Positions 9,578 through 20,500 of a stretch of DNA of 64,000 bases are shown here, one piece after another; position 1 is the stretch's first letter; each line of letters opens with the position of its first letter. The notes below the pieces were generated by a model, which saw nothing but the letters and a program-made list of their open reading frames with translations, was not told the origin of the DNA and searched no databases. A program made the position numbers and the translations under genes. Source of the DNA: Candidatus Helarchaeota archaeon (lineage in GTDB: Archaea; Asgardarchaeota; Lokiarchaeia; Helarchaeales; HEL-GB-A); the NCBI GenBank assembly GCA_013375455.1, contig JABXJT010000010.1, positions 1 to 64,000 of the forward strand, read 5' to 3'.

Positions 9578-10861
9578 GTGAAGAATTTGGTTCGACCTAT
9601 GACGATTGCAGAGAAGATTTTAGCTCGTGCGGCGGGAAAAGAGGAAGTAACGCCGGGCGAGTATCTTATTGCGAAAATTGATCTACTGATGGCGCATATT
9701 GCAGCCGCTCGGATTGTTGCGCGCTTCATGGGCTTTCCTGCGAAAGTGCGTAAGGTCTTTGATCGTGAAAAAGTGGTAGTTCTTGAGGACCATTTCGTTC
9801 CAGCTCCCACGGTGTTTGCCGCGAATGCCCAAAAAATGATTCGTGAGTGGGCATTTAAACAGGACTTGAAATATTTCTATGACATTAAGGCGGGCATCTG
9901 TCATCAGATCCTCCCAGAAAAGGGACATGTCCGACCGGGAATGCTCATTGTAGGCACTGATTCCCACACCACGACTTATGGTGCGTATAATGCCGCGAGC
10001 ACGGGCATAGGCGATACGGACGGAACCGTTGCCGCCGCATTAGGGGAGCTTTGGTTTAAAGTACCCGAAACAATCAGGTTTGTACTTGATGGGAAACTTC
10101 CCAAGTACGTAATGTCAAAAGATATCATTCTGAAAATTGCGGGGGATTATAAAGCGGATGTCGCGACTTATAAATCCATAGAATTCATTGGCAAAACCGC
10201 TGATGATATGAGCATCAGCAGCCGCGCTACACTATCCAATTTCTCAATGGAATTAGGCGCAAAATTTGCTTTCACGCCACCCGATAATAAAATCATTGAC
10301 TTTTTGAAGGGGCGAACTGAACCTCCCGTCACTTCTAATGATCTCGTGCTGCCTGATGATAATGCCAAGATTGAAAAAACTTACGATTTAGATGTGAGTG
10401 CCCTCGAACCCCAGGTTGCTTGTCCGCACACTATTGACAACGTTAAGCCGGTATCCGAATTGGGTGACGTGGTAGTGCATCAAGCCTTTGTTGGAAGTTG
10501 CACTAATGGTCGCCTTGAAGACCTCAAAATTGCGGCCGAGATCCTGAAAGGACGCACGGTTAACAAAAAAACACGCCTTTTAATCATTCCCGCGACACAG
10601 GAAATATACAAGGATGCGATCAAGGAAGGTGTTATAGAAACTCTCATTGATGCAGAAGCAATCATCTGCAATCCCAATTGTGGCCCTTGCTTCGGCGCTC
10701 ACATGGGAATGCTTGCTCCGAAAGAGAATTGCATTAGCGCATCTAATCGAAATTTCAAGGGAAGAATGGGCTCAGAAAGTGCTGGCATCTACCTAGCGTC
10801 ACCCGCCGTTGTCGCAGCGTCCGCCATCACTGGGGTGATAACCGATCCACGAACACTATAG
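9578..10861 (+). CDS. leuC: LeuC/HacA-type hydro-lyase large subunit (isopropylmalate dehydratase or homoaconitase)
   Basis: A 427-residue aconitase-superfamily large subunit that dehydrates and rehydrates a 2-hydroxy tricarboxylic or isopropylmalate-type acid using a 4Fe-4S cluster. The three cluster cysteines are in VGSCTNGR and NPNCGPCFGAH. Other signatures are MTIAEKILARAAGK, GTDSHTTTYGA and STGIGDTDG. GTG 9578 is the longest start, but TTG at 9587 has the AAGGTGA at 9574-9580 at ideal distance and gives MVRPMTIAEK, so it is the likelier start; ATG 9599 is a third option. The small subunit follows 13 bases downstream. Whether the pair serves leucine or another 2-oxoacid pathway is not decided by the sequence; no isopropylmalate synthase is nearby. 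Confidence 0.9.
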   Translation: MKNLVRPMTIAEKILARAAGKEEVTPGEYLIAKIDLLMAHIAAARIVARFMGFPAKVRKVFDREKVVVLEDHFVPAPTVFAANAQKMIREWAFKQDLKYFYDIKAGICHQILPEKGHVRPGMLIVGTDSHTTTYGAYNAASTGIGDTDGTVAAALGELWFKVPETIRFVLDGKLPKYVMSKDIILKIAGDYKADVATYKSIEFIGKTADDMSISSRATLSNFSMELGAKFAFTPPDNKIIDFLKGRTEPPVTSNDLVLPDDNAKIEKTYDLDVSALEPQVACPHTIDNVKPVSELGDVVVHQAFVGSCTNGRLEDLKIAAEILKGRTVNKKTRLLIIPATQEIYKDAIKEGVIETLIDAEAIICNPNCGPCFGAHMGMLAPKENCISASNRNFKGRMGSESAGIYLASPAVVAASAITGVITDPRTL

Positions 10862-10874
10862 GAGGTCCTAAAAA

Positions 10875-11396
10875 ATGGAGAAAGTAATTAAAGGAAAAGT
10901 TTGGAAATTTGGCGATGATATTGATACTGACTTAATTACCCCTGGAAAATGGCTTGGAACCTCGGAATTGAAGGAACACGTTTTAGAGACGGAGGACCCT
11001 GAGTTCCCTAAACAGGTGCAAAAAGACGACGTTGTCGTGGCGGGGAAAAATTTTGGCTGTGGATCTAGCCGAGAAACCGCACCAGAGGCATTGCGGCAAA
11101 TGGGTATCGTGGCCACCTTTTGTGAATCATATGCTCGGATTTATTACCGAAACTCTGTTGGCCTTGGATTGCCTCCCTTGATTGTCCCAGGCGTCAGCAC
11201 GGAATTTGAAAAAGGTGATGAACTCGAATTCAGTTATGAAACGTTTACGGTAAAAAATCTTCGAACTGGCAAGGAATTACAAGCAGAACAGATCCCAGAT
11301 TTTCTTCTTGAGATACTCGAGGGTGGGGGGCAAGAAAAAATCCTCAAGAAAAAATTGAAAGCGAAAGCGAGAGCTCTTAAAAAGAAAAAAGATTGA
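10875..11396 (+). CDS. leuD: LeuD/HacB-type hydro-lyase small subunit
   Basis: The 173-residue swivelling small subunit partner of the preceding gene. KGKVWKFGDDIDTDLITPG is the family N-terminus, and NFGCGSSRE is the substrate phosphate/carboxylate-binding loop, followed by SYARIYYRNSVGLGLP. The specificity loop reads KWLGT, which matches neither of the two loop types I know well for isopropylmalate or homoaconitate, so the substrate stays open. The C-terminus carries an extra ~20 residues very rich in Lys and Ala. GGAGG ends seven bases before the ATG and overlaps the region right after leuC, so the pair is translationally linked. A long oligo-T run follows the stop. Confidence 0.9.
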   Translation: MEKVIKGKVWKFGDDIDTDLITPGKWLGTSELKEHVLETEDPEFPKQVQKDDVVVAGKNFGCGSSRETAPEALRQMGIVATFCESYARIYYRNSVGLGLPPLIVPGVSTEFEKGDELEFSYETFTVKNLRTGKELQAEQIPDFLLEILEGGGQEKILKKKLKAKARALKKKKD

Positions 11397-11409
11397 TTAG
11401 ATTGAAAAA

Positions 11410-11419
11410 TTTTTTTTTT
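11410..11419 (+). terminator. Oligo-T terminator after leuC-leuD
   Basis: Ten consecutive T residues begin 14 bases after the leuD stop, with a second run of eight Ts 15-25 bases further on. Archaeal transcription ends at such oligo-T tracts without needing a hairpin. No inverted repeat precedes it. Confidence 0.5.
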
Positions 11420-11444
11420 CATCTTTATAATATATTTTTTTTGC

Positions 11445-11478
11445 ATAAATAGCTGGGCATAACCGTAACTCTATAAAC
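11445..11478. repeat. Dispersed intergenic repeat, copy A (right half)
   Basis: The last 20 bases (11459-11478, ATAACCGTAACTCTATAAAC) are identical to 24749-24768, and the preceding 14 bases are similar (ATAAATAG..GG pattern). Weaker copies of the ATAAATAG half lie at 24006 and 24790. All copies are intergenic. The rest of 11479-11708 is AT-rich with no gene seen. Confidence 0.6.
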
Positions 11479-11708
11479 AATTGTGCCGGATCAATTCCAT
11501 AATCTAAAATAACTGTTCTAGACATACCTAGAAAAAAGAAATGCGAGTTTATATGTTTTAGGTATATAAACCTGAGTTTATAATTATTTTATTTAAAATT
11601 AATGAAAAGTTCTCTGTTATAAAACTTAAAAATGAGTAAATTTAATATTAAAATTGGCAATAAAGTCCTGAATATTTTCTTATCATAAAGTGGTGGAATG
11701 GGTTTACC

Positions 11709-13055
11709 ATGAATATCTTTGACGGGACTAATCCAGAAGAAATTAAATTCTTGGAGGATTTAAGAGGACTAATAGCTAAAGCATATCCAAGAAAAGATCC
11801 TACTGATATTCTTAAACGTACAATAAAATTTGAAGATGAATCTATTCTTACTACTAAGATTATTCTTAGAATTTTGAAAGAAGATTTTGGAATTTCTTTA
11901 GAATCAACTGGAATGGTTAACTCGCTTCAAGTCCTAAATTTAGGAAGTCTTAGGTTAACTCATATTCCTGAGTCCATTGGCAACCTTCCAACCTTAGAGG
12001 TATTATTTTTAGATCGGAATCGTTTACAGAACCTTCCAAAATCGTTTGAAAATCTTAAATCGCTTATTGGGCTTGATTTGGATGGAAATGAACTAGTCAC
12101 ATTTCCAGAACAAATTCTCCAGCTTAAATCGCTTAAAACGCTCAATTTATCAATGAATCGACTGATATCGCTCCCAGAGTCCCTTAGTACTCTCGAATCT
12201 CTTAATAAATTATTTTTAGGATATAACAAATTAACAAGCCTTCCCGTATCTATGGACAATCTCAAATCCATAAAATTGCTTTCTTTGCCCAGTAATCAGA
12301 TCTCAGGGCTCCCAGAATCTATTGGAAAATTACAATCTCTTCAAAACTTTTGGCTTGAAAAAAACAAATTAACAGCGCTTCCAGAATCTTTCGGCTCTTT
12401 ACAATCACTTAAGTACCTCGACTTAAGAAAGAACCAATTACAAACACTCCCAGAATCCTTTGGAAATCTAAAATCCCTTGAATGGCTCGAGTTAAGTGAT
12501 AATCAGCTTACGACACTCCCAGAGACCTTTGGTTCTCTGAAATCTCTCCAGAAACTAATACTTAAAAATAATAAGTTATTGAAACTTCCCCATTATTTTG
12601 GCAATCAACAATCTCTCAAAGAATTAATATTAGAAAATAACCAATTATCAAAACTCCCTGAGTCCTTTGGCAATTTAATATCCCTGGAAAAATTAACTTT
12701 AATGAACAACCAATTAGTGAGCCTTCCAAAAACCTTTGGCAATTTACAAACTTTACAAGAATTATCCTTGGAATATAATCAAATACAATCACTTCCTGAA
12801 ACATTTACTAATTTGAAGTCGCTTCAGAATCTTGACTTACGAGGAAATAAACTTACAATCCTCCCTGACTCCTTCGGGAATCTAAAATCCCTTCAACACC
12901 TCTATCTGTGGGAGAACGAATTAGTGCATCTTCCCGAATCCCTTAAAGAATTACCCTCACTCGAAACTATTTGGCTAATGTCTAATCCCCTTGACTCCAG
13001 CGCTCATAAAATTTTAGAGAAATTAAAGGAGAGAAATGTAGAGGTTATAATTTAA
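11709..13055 (+). CDS. Leucine-rich repeat protein
   Basis: A 448-residue protein with no signal peptide or membrane helix, so probably cytoplasmic. Residues 1-75 are a non-repeat helical cap. From about residue 76 to the end run some sixteen 23-residue leucine-rich repeats of consensus LPESFGNLKSLxxLxLxxNxL, the 'Ras-suppressor/bacterial-type' LRR form seen in SDS22-, Shoc2- and LRR-kinase-like proteins. LRRs form a curved binding surface for proteins; there is no catalytic domain here. The repeats are very regular, suggesting recent expansion. ATG 11709 follows a weak GGTGG. The gene stands alone between two repeat-containing spacers, and its partner is unknown. Confidence 0.9.
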   Translation: MNIFDGTNPEEIKFLEDLRGLIAKAYPRKDPTDILKRTIKFEDESILTTKIILRILKEDFGISLESTGMVNSLQVLNLGSLRLTHIPESIGNLPTLEVLFLDRNRLQNLPKSFENLKSLIGLDLDGNELVTFPEQILQLKSLKTLNLSMNRLISLPESLSTLESLNKLFLGYNKLTSLPVSMDNLKSIKLLSLPSNQISGLPESIGKLQSLQNFWLEKNKLTALPESFGSLQSLKYLDLRKNQLQTLPESFGNLKSLEWLELSDNQLTTLPETFGSLKSLQKLILKNNKLLKLPHYFGNQQSLKELILENNQLSKLPESFGNLISLEKLTLMNNQLVSLPKTFGNLQTLQELSLEYNQIQSLPETFTNLKSLQNLDLRGNKLTILPDSFGNLKSLQHLYLWENELVHLPESLKELPSLETIWLMSNPLDSSAHKILEKLKERNVEVII

Positions 13056-13060
13056 AGAAT

Positions 13061-13104
13061 AGTTTACAATTTACGGGTATACCCCGCCCTTTTTACATGA
13101 ATAG
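13061..13104. repeat. Dispersed intergenic repeat, copy B (left half)
   Basis: About 44 bases align with 23971-24014 at roughly 80% by eye. The core is the palindrome GGGTATACCC (13075-13084), followed by GCC and a T-run ending in GAATAG. The copy lies just after the LRR gene. The remaining spacer to 13392 is AT-rich; AAAGGTGAAA at 13379-13388 is the ribosome site of the next gene. Confidence 0.5.
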
Positions 13105-13392
13105 CAAGAGAGAAATAAAGAATAAAAAGGAGTGGATGGCAATAGCATTAATAGTAATTAGAGCAACATATCCAATGACTAAAGTGGATGAAGTGGATAA
13201 TATTTGGCTGAATGAAATGTTTTGATTTTCGATATATTGATTCCCATGGCGTAGAATATATAATTCCCATCTAATACACAATTTCTTCTGAACTATATCT
13301 TTATAAGTATTTAATTTACTTTGTGTTGATTGAGATAAAATATTAATCTGGGAAGGATTAATCGACTCAAATTTTCATAAAGGTGAAAACTT

Positions 13393-16300
13393 ATGAGGGA
13401 AAAAAATTTACTAACGATAGCTATTTTAGGTTTGCTTATTGGAACTTTAGTAATAAATCTCGGTATATTTACATTAAATGAATATAGATCACATGATTTC
13501 ATATCTGACGTTAATGGAAATACTGGAATTCATACGACGGAAGGATCATTTACACTTTTAAATGAGACTTTTGAAAGTATCTCTTTGGGAAGTTTGCCAA
13601 GTGGATGGGCTGATACTTCAATAGGATCAGGTACTGCCTCTGTTGTTGATTTTGGGGGGAATAAGGTTTTAATGGTTAATGATGTTGATGGTGCGAGTGT
13701 AGGGATCGCGTCTTATTACCCTCCCCATTTACTCTCAAGTGGCGTTTTAAAGTATATGTTAAGGTTTACAAACCAATTTTCTCGTATATTTTTCTATAAT
13801 AGTACTGGATCAATTATCTGGAGGGTTAATACACATTGGAGTGGCGAACTTTATTATTGGGATGGGTCCGAGCATGCTACGGGTTATTATATGAGTGACA
13901 ATACGTGGTATAATATGACACTGGTCTTTGATGTTAGAAGTGGTCTCGAAGTGTTTGTTAATACTGTGTCGAGAATTAGTATCAGTAGTTCTGGGGACCC
14001 TTCAAGGGGTGGTGTTGACGAGATTAGGTTTGTTACAATTTGGTCTCCGATTTCTGACCATTACATCGATAACCTTACGCTTTCCTTGGATGAGGGTCAC
14101 CCTTTTGGTATCAATACGAATGCGGATTTTGAAACATATAAGAGCCAAGGGAATGGGACTGCCAGTTACCCGTACATCCTCGAAAACTATGTCGTCAATG
14201 CTAGCGCGCACGGAATGCATGGGATCGTAATTAATAACACTGATGCGTACTTCATCCTGCGGAACTGCACCGTCACCAACGCGGATGCGGGATATTCGGG
14301 TATCTACCTTGAGAATGTCACCAATGGTCACTTAAAAAACAACACATGTAATTATAATGGCTATAATGGCATTCATTTAGATGGGTCAAGTAATAACTCG
14401 CTCACAGACAACACCGCCAACTACAACGTTGGGGGAGCGTCAGCTCGCTCTGGAAATGGGATTAATTTGGAGCAATCGTCTTTTGCTACATTGACTGGCA
14501 ACACCGCAAATTCTAACATAGGGACAACTGGAACGGATTCTGGTAGTGGAATTTTTTTATTCCAATCGAATTATGCCACATTGATCAACAACACCGCCAA
14601 TAATAACACGGGTGGATCTGCAGATCGTAGTGGAGTCGGAATTCATTTATTTGAGTCGGATGGTGTCGCCTTGACCAAAAACACCGCGAATTTCAATACC
14701 TGGGGGACTTGGCTTGCTTCTGGTAATGGCTTTTATATTGAATGGTCGGTAAATACCACCATCAGCGATAACACTGCCAATTCTAATATGGGGGGCACAG
14801 TAGTACATTCTGGAAATGGATTCTTTTTATTTGGTTCGGATGAGGCCACCTTGACCAACAACACCGCCAATTCTAATACTGCGACAGCCGGAGACCGCTC
14901 TGGAAATGGGTTTATTTTACAAGGATCCGATAATGCGAAGCTAACTGATAACACTGCCGATTACAATATTGGGGGCTCGGGAATATATTCTGGAGGGGGA
15001 TTTTATATTTATCTATCGAATAATGCCACCTTGACCAACAACACCGCCAATAACAATGTGGCCGGTGGAAATGGCGGTTCTGGGAATGGTATTTGTTTCG
15101 AAGGGTCCCCGTACGGGATATTAACCAACAACACCGCCAATTCCAATACAGGGGGAAGTGGCTGGTTCTCTGGGAATGGATTTTATATTTATGGTTCGCA
15201 ATATGCCACGTTAACAGATAACACCGCTCAGGCTAATACCGGCGGAACGAGCACCCGTCAGGGAAATGGCTTCGTCGTATTTGTATCAAATTATGCCGAG
15301 TTAATCAACAATTCCGCTCAAGATAATACACCGGGAAGTGGCGGATTTTCTGGAAATGGAATTTATTTAGAGGATGCAGATAATGCGACGTTGACTGCTA
15401 ACACCGCCAAGAATAATACCCAATCTGGAATTAGAATCGATATAAATACCTATAGCAATGATATCATTGACAATTTTATTACGTTAAATCAAAATTATGG
15501 AATTTACGTTATCGGTGATTTGAATTATTTCTATCATAACATCATCATACTGAACAACCCCGACCAAACTTTTGATAATGGTACGGGGAATCTATGGGTT
15601 GAGAACATCGTTAATAGTTCTCTTGATTTTGATAGTGATGGATTAACTAATAACGATGAGATTACTTTGGGAACCGATCCCTTCTTATTTGACACGGATG
15701 CTGATGGGCTCAACGACAGCGCCGAGGTTTTAATTTATCTGACAAATCCCAATAATATGGACACGGATGGGGATGGGCTCAACGACAGTGCCGAAATCCT
15801 TCTCTATCTCACCAATGCTACCAACCCGGACACGGATGCTGATGGGCTCAACGACAGCGCCGAGGTTTTAATTTACCTGACGAATGCGACTAATCCTGAC
15901 ACGGATGGGGATGGACTTAACGATACGGCGGAGCTTTTCACTTATCCCACGAATGCGACCAATCCCGACACGGATGGGGATGGGCTCAACGACAGCGCGG
16001 AACTCTTCATATATCCCACGAATGCGACCAACCCGGATACGGATGGTGACGGGCTCACTGATGGGTCCGAGATTCTAACATACTTTACAAATGCGACAAA
16101 CCCCGATTCTGATGGAGATGGAATACCCGACGGATGGGAAGTAATTAATGGATTAAATGCCACGAATTCAACCGATGCATCTGATGATATTGAACCTGAT
16201 GGCCTTACAAACCTCGCTGAATATCATAACAATACAAATCCGACCAACCCCGACACCGACGGCGACGGACTCAATGATGGGTCCGAGATTCTAACATACT

Positions 16301-17592
16301 TTACAAATGCGACAAACCCCGATTCTGATGGAGATGGAATGCCTGACGGATGGGAAATAATTAATGGATTAAATGCCACGAATTCAACCGATGCATCTGA
16401 TGATATTGAACCTGATGGCCTTACAAACCTCGCTGAATATCATAACAATACAAATCCGACCAACCCTGACACCGATGGGGACGGGCTCACAGATGGGGAC
16501 GAAATTCTCACCTATCTGACGAATGTGACCAACCCAGACACCGATGGCGATGGGCTCAGCGATGGAAATGAAATTTTTGCTTACCTCACGAATGCCAACA
16601 ACCCGGACACTGATAGCGATGGGCTTACGGATGGGGAAGAAATTCTCTCCTACTTTACAAATGCAACAAATATCGATACCGATGGGGACGGGCTCAACGA
16701 CAGTGTGGAGGTTTTAATTTATCTGACAAATCCCAACAATATAGACACGGATGGGGATGGGCTCAATGACAGCGCGGAACTCTTCATATATCCCACGAGC
16801 GCCATCATCCTGGACACGGATGGGGATGGGCTCAATGACAGCGCGGAACTCTTCATATATCCCACGAATGCGACCAACCCGGATACGGATGGTGATGGGC
16901 TCACTGATGGGTCCGAGATTCTAACATACTTTACAAATGCGACAAACACCGATTCTGATGGAGATGGAATGCCCGACGGATGGGAAGTAATTAATGGATT
17001 AAATGCCACGAATTCAACCGATGCATCGGATGATATTGAACCTGATGGCCTTACAAACCTCGCTGAATATCATAACAACACAAATCCGATCAACCCCGAT
17101 ACAGACAGCGACGGACTCAATGATGGCTCCGAGATTCTAACTTACTTTACAAATGTGACGAACCCCGATACGGATAATGATTTTATGTTCGATGGTTGGG
17201 AAGTTCTGTATTCACTAGATCCCTTATACCAAATAGATGCGCTTTTCGATTTTGATATAGATGGCTTGAAAAACGCCGAAGAATTTATTCATCGTACAAA
17301 GCCGAATGAAAGTGATTCGGATGGGGATGGGTATTCTGATGGTGTAGAAGTAGCTGCTGGTACGGATCCTCTAAATCCAAATAGTTATCCTATGACGCCT
17401 GTACCTGACCCCGAAAGCATTTTACTTGAACTATCTATTATCATTGGGGGTGTAACAATCGCGGCGGCTATCATTACCTATGGGTTTCTACGACGTTCGC
17501 GTCCTAAGACAACCCAGTTACAATCCGCGAAAAAATCAAGCCCCACTAACCTAATAGATATAAAAAATAAAAAAAAGGAGGGCAAAATATGA
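13393..17592 (+). CDS. Giant cell-surface protein: beta-helix, TSP3-type calcium repeats, C-terminal anchor
   Basis: A 1399-residue predicted exported protein. Residues ~5-27 are a hydrophobic signal/anchor segment. Residues ~45-230 look like a concanavalin/LamG-type beta-sandwich (FTLLNETFESISLGSLPSGW...). Residues ~240-735 form a NosD-like right-handed beta-helix with repeats around 'LTNNTANSNTGG..SGNGF'. Residues ~740-1325 contain more than twenty TSP3-type repeats with D-x-D-x-DG-x-x-D calcium sites (NPDTDGDGLNDSAE). A transmembrane helix (ELSIIIGGVTIAAAIITYGFL) and a short basic cytoplasmic tail close it. N-x-S/T sequons are extremely dense, so heavy N-glycosylation is expected. AGGTGA precedes the ATG. 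Its stop overlaps the start of the next gene (ATGA). Adhesion or S-layer-associated role is inferred. Confidence 0.85.
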   Translation: MREKNLLTIAILGLLIGTLVINLGIFTLNEYRSHDFISDVNGNTGIHTTEGSFTLLNETFESISLGSLPSGWADTSIGSGTASVVDFGGNKVLMVNDVDGASVGIASYYPPHLLSSGVLKYMLRFTNQFSRIFFYNSTGSIIWRVNTHWSGELYYWDGSEHATGYYMSDNTWYNMTLVFDVRSGLEVFVNTVSRISISSSGDPSRGGVDEIRFVTIWSPISDHYIDNLTLSLDEGHPFGINTNADFETYKSQGNGTASYPYILENYVVNASAHGMHGIVINNTDAYFILRNCTVTNADAGYSGIYLENVTNGHLKNNTCNYNGYNGIHLDGSSNNSLTDNTANYNVGGASARSGNGINLEQSSFATLTGNTANSNIGTTGTDSGSGIFLFQSNYATLINNTANNNTGGSADRSGVGIHLFESDGVALTKNTANFNTWGTWLASGNGFYIEWSVNTTISDNTANSNMGGTVVHSGNGFFLFGSDEATLTNNTANSNTATAGDRSGNGFILQGSDNAKLTDNTADYNIGGSGIYSGGGFYIYLSNNATLTNNTANNNVAGGNGGSGNGICFEGSPYGILTNNTANSNTGGSGWFSGNGFYIYGSQYATLTDNTAQANTGGTSTRQGNGFVVFVSNYAELINNSAQDNTPGSGGFSGNGIYLEDADNATLTANTAKNNTQSGIRIDINTYSNDIIDNFITLNQNYGIYVIGDLNYFYHNIIILNNPDQTFDNGTGNLWVENIVNSSLDFDSDGLTNNDEITLGTDPFLFDTDADGLNDSAEVLIYLTNPNNMDTDGDGLNDSAEILLYLTNATNPDTDADGLNDSAEVLIYLTNATNPDTDGDGLNDTAELFTYPTNATNPDTDGDGLNDSAELFIYPTNATNPDTDGDGLTDGSEILTYFTNATNPDSDGDGIPDGWEVINGLNATNSTDASDDIEPDGLTNLAEYHNNTNPTNPDTDGDGLNDGSEILTYFTNATNPDSDGDGMPDGWEIINGLNATNSTDASDDIEPDGLTNLAEYHNNTNPTNPDTDGDGLTDGDEILTYLTNVTNPDTDGDGLSDGNEIFAYLTNANNPDTDSDGLTDGEEILSYFTNATNIDTDGDGLNDSVEVLIYLTNPNNIDTDGDGLNDSAELFIYPTSAIILDTDGDGLNDSAELFIYPTNATNPDTDGDGLTDGSEILTYFTNATNTDSDGDGMPDGWEVINGLNATNSTDASDDIEPDGLTNLAEYHNNTNPINPDTDSDGLNDGSEILTYFTNVTNPDTDNDFMFDGWEVLYSLDPLYQIDALFDFDIDGLKNAEEFIHRTKPNESDSDGDGYSDGVEVAAGTDPLNPNSYPMTPVPDPESILLELSIIIGGVTIAAAIITYGFLRRSRPKTTQLQSAKKSSPTNLIDIKNKKKEGKI
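16061..17122 (+). repeat. 216-bp near-identical repeats inside the TSP3 region
   Basis: A 216-bp unit (72 residues) starting at ATGGGTCCGAGATTCTAACA occurs at 16061 and, directly adjacent, at 16277. A third copy starts at 16907. The units are almost identical at the DNA level, including synonymous positions, which points to recent duplication or gene conversion rather than ancient repeat structure. Confidence 0.8.
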
Positions 17593-20500
17593 AAAATATA
17601 ATTAAATTTCTTTCAGTAATTATCCTTATAACGCTCATAGTAATACCCATTACAATTTTAACGCCGCTATTAAATTCGCCTGCATCATATAACCAACCCA
17701 GGTCGTTGAAAACTTGCGATAATCCTATTTATATTGACGGCAACGGGCAACTGGCAGCAGTCGCGAGTGCTGGAGATGGAACGGTAGGGAATCCGTATAT
17801 TATCGAAAATTATAACATTGATGCCTTCGGGTGGCTCAAGTCCGGGATCCTAATTAACAATACAAATGCTCATTTCATTTTACAAAATTGCATCGTTACC
17901 GGCGCAGATTCATCTCATTCAGGAGTTTTCCTGCAAAATGTGAGCAATGGCCGCATCATTAGCAATACACTCAATTATAACTATTTTGGAATCCGGTTGC
18001 AGCAATCTCACGATAACTCCCTTATCGACAACACCTGCTACAAAAGCGATATTCAAGGAGTAAGAATGGAGTATTCAAATAACAATACCTTGATTAACAA
18101 TACTCTTCTTAGGACAAAGTGGCCCGGGGATGGAATTGAACTATTTGAATCTCATTTTAACACGCTGCTCTCAAATATTATGAATCTCAACGAGCACCGA
18201 GGAATTCGAATAATTAATTCGCACAATAACACACTTACGGGTAATATCGCTAACCAGAACAGGTGGGATGGCATTTATTTAGTGAATGCCCAGAATAACA
18301 CATTATTTATGAATAATTTCAGCAAAAATTCTTATAGTGGAGTTGTACTGATCAATTCTCCAAATAATACACTCACAGACAATACCGCCAATTACAATGT
18401 AATTCATGGCGTCTTTTTAAATGGTAACTGTCATAATAATACTTTAACCAATAACTCCGCTGATTACAATACAATACACGGGATTTACTTAGTTACATCA
18501 AGTAACAATACCTTGATCAACAATACAGCTAATTACAATTCAGAAACAGGAATTTATTTAACCAGATCAAAGAACAACACCTTGATTAACAACACCGCTA
18601 ACGGAAATGTTTACGGAATTCTATTAGATAGTTCAAATGATAATATGATCGGGTGGAATGTACTTCACGATATTGTAAGTATTAGGGAAATAAATTGCTC
18701 GGGAAATATCGTAACGGACAACGATATTATCGAAGCAAACGTAATACATATCTATAGAAACGCGGATTTTGATATATATACGCCCCCAGGTAATGGCACC
18801 CTAGGAAATCCCTACATCATCGAAAATAAAGTGATCAATGTCAGTAATATGAATGTAGAGGGCATTTTCATCCGGGATACGGATGCGTACTTCACCCTCC
18901 GCAACTGCACAGTGACCAATGCAGATGGAGGCCATTCCAATATCGTACTACGGAACGTGACGAACGGGAAGCTAATCAACAATACCGCCAATAACGATGG
19001 AAGATGGGGAAACCCCAACATCCCCAGTACCATATATATTGGCATAAATTTATGGGCAAGCCACAATAATACCATTACCAACAACACGATCAACAACAAC
19101 TTTTTTGGGATTCAACTAACGCTTTCAAATAATAATATAATCGAGCAAAACGTGCTTTATCATAATAGACATGGTAATCGGGAAAAACCAAATTGCTTAG
19201 GAAACACTATAAAAGATAATATCATTAACGATTTACCTTTATTTATCGATAATGATGATGCTGATATGGGAATGGCCATTGGGGGAGATGGAACACCTGG
19301 CAATCCCTACATTTTGGCGAATTTTGTTATTGATGCTCGTGGGAAGGGAGTGCCGGGTATCAGACTTAAATGGTTAAGTTGGTATCCAAATCTCAATTTC
19401 ATCCTTAAAAATTGCATCGTCGCCAACGCTGATCCCGGGTGTGCCGGAATTCAGGTATATGAAATAAGTGATTGGAATCCCCCGCAGATTTCTCTGATTA
19501 ATAACACCGTAATTAATTGTGGAGGGGATGGAATTTTTTTGCAGAATCCAGAAGATTTTACATATATAGTAGGGGTGAATGTATGTAATAATACCATCTG
19601 TAATAATCGTTATGGAATTCGAATACATAATGTTCAAAACGGTTTGATACATTCGAATGTCTTATATCATAATATAGCAGGGATAAGAACATCGGGGATA
19701 AACCCTGGTACTGTCATAGCCAACAATACTATTTTCAATAAACCAATAAATATCGGTGATAATTCGGATTTTGATATGTATAAAACTCAAGGTATTGGGA
19801 CTCCGGGAAGTCCGTACGTCATTGAGGATATGGTAATTGATCTCAGGAACCTAGCTTTTAATAGCATCAGTATCAGCAATACAGATGCTCACTTCATTCT
19901 CCGAAACTGTACACTGTCCAATGCCCCTGTAGGCTTTTCCGGCATTGTGTTGCAAAATGTGACAAATGGGAAGCTTATTAATAACACTGTTCAAGATAAT
20001 AGGTTTGGGATCTGGCTAAAGCAATCCCATGATAACTCCTTAATCAATAACACCTGCCTCCAGAGCGATGAAGCAGGGATTAAATTAGAATTTTCAAATG
20101 ATAATAATCTTACGACTAATAATTTTATTACTAATTCAACTAGCGGTAATGGCCTCGAACTAGTCGACTCCCATTTCAATAATCTTCAATCGAACATAGC
20201 GAGCAATAATACACGTCAGGGAATCCGCCTGTACAATTCACATAATAATACTCTCACGGCTAACATCGCCTGCTATAATGGATGGGATGGCATTTACCTA
20301 GAAAGCGCAGAGAATAATACATTAACTTCCAATACCGCTAATTACAATAACGAGAATGGCGTTTATTTAGAAAGCGCAGCGAATAATACATTAACGTCCA
20401 ATTTTGCTAATTCTAATAACAAATATGGCATTTACCTAACGGGTAATTGGAATACACTTATTAATAATACAGCTGTAGGCAATAAGCTGCATGGGATTTA

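Noticed and set aside
14341..15420. CRISPR-like regular repeats
   Set aside because: The periodicity is that of beta-helix codons inside one long open frame, units are variable, and there are no unique spacers or cas genes.
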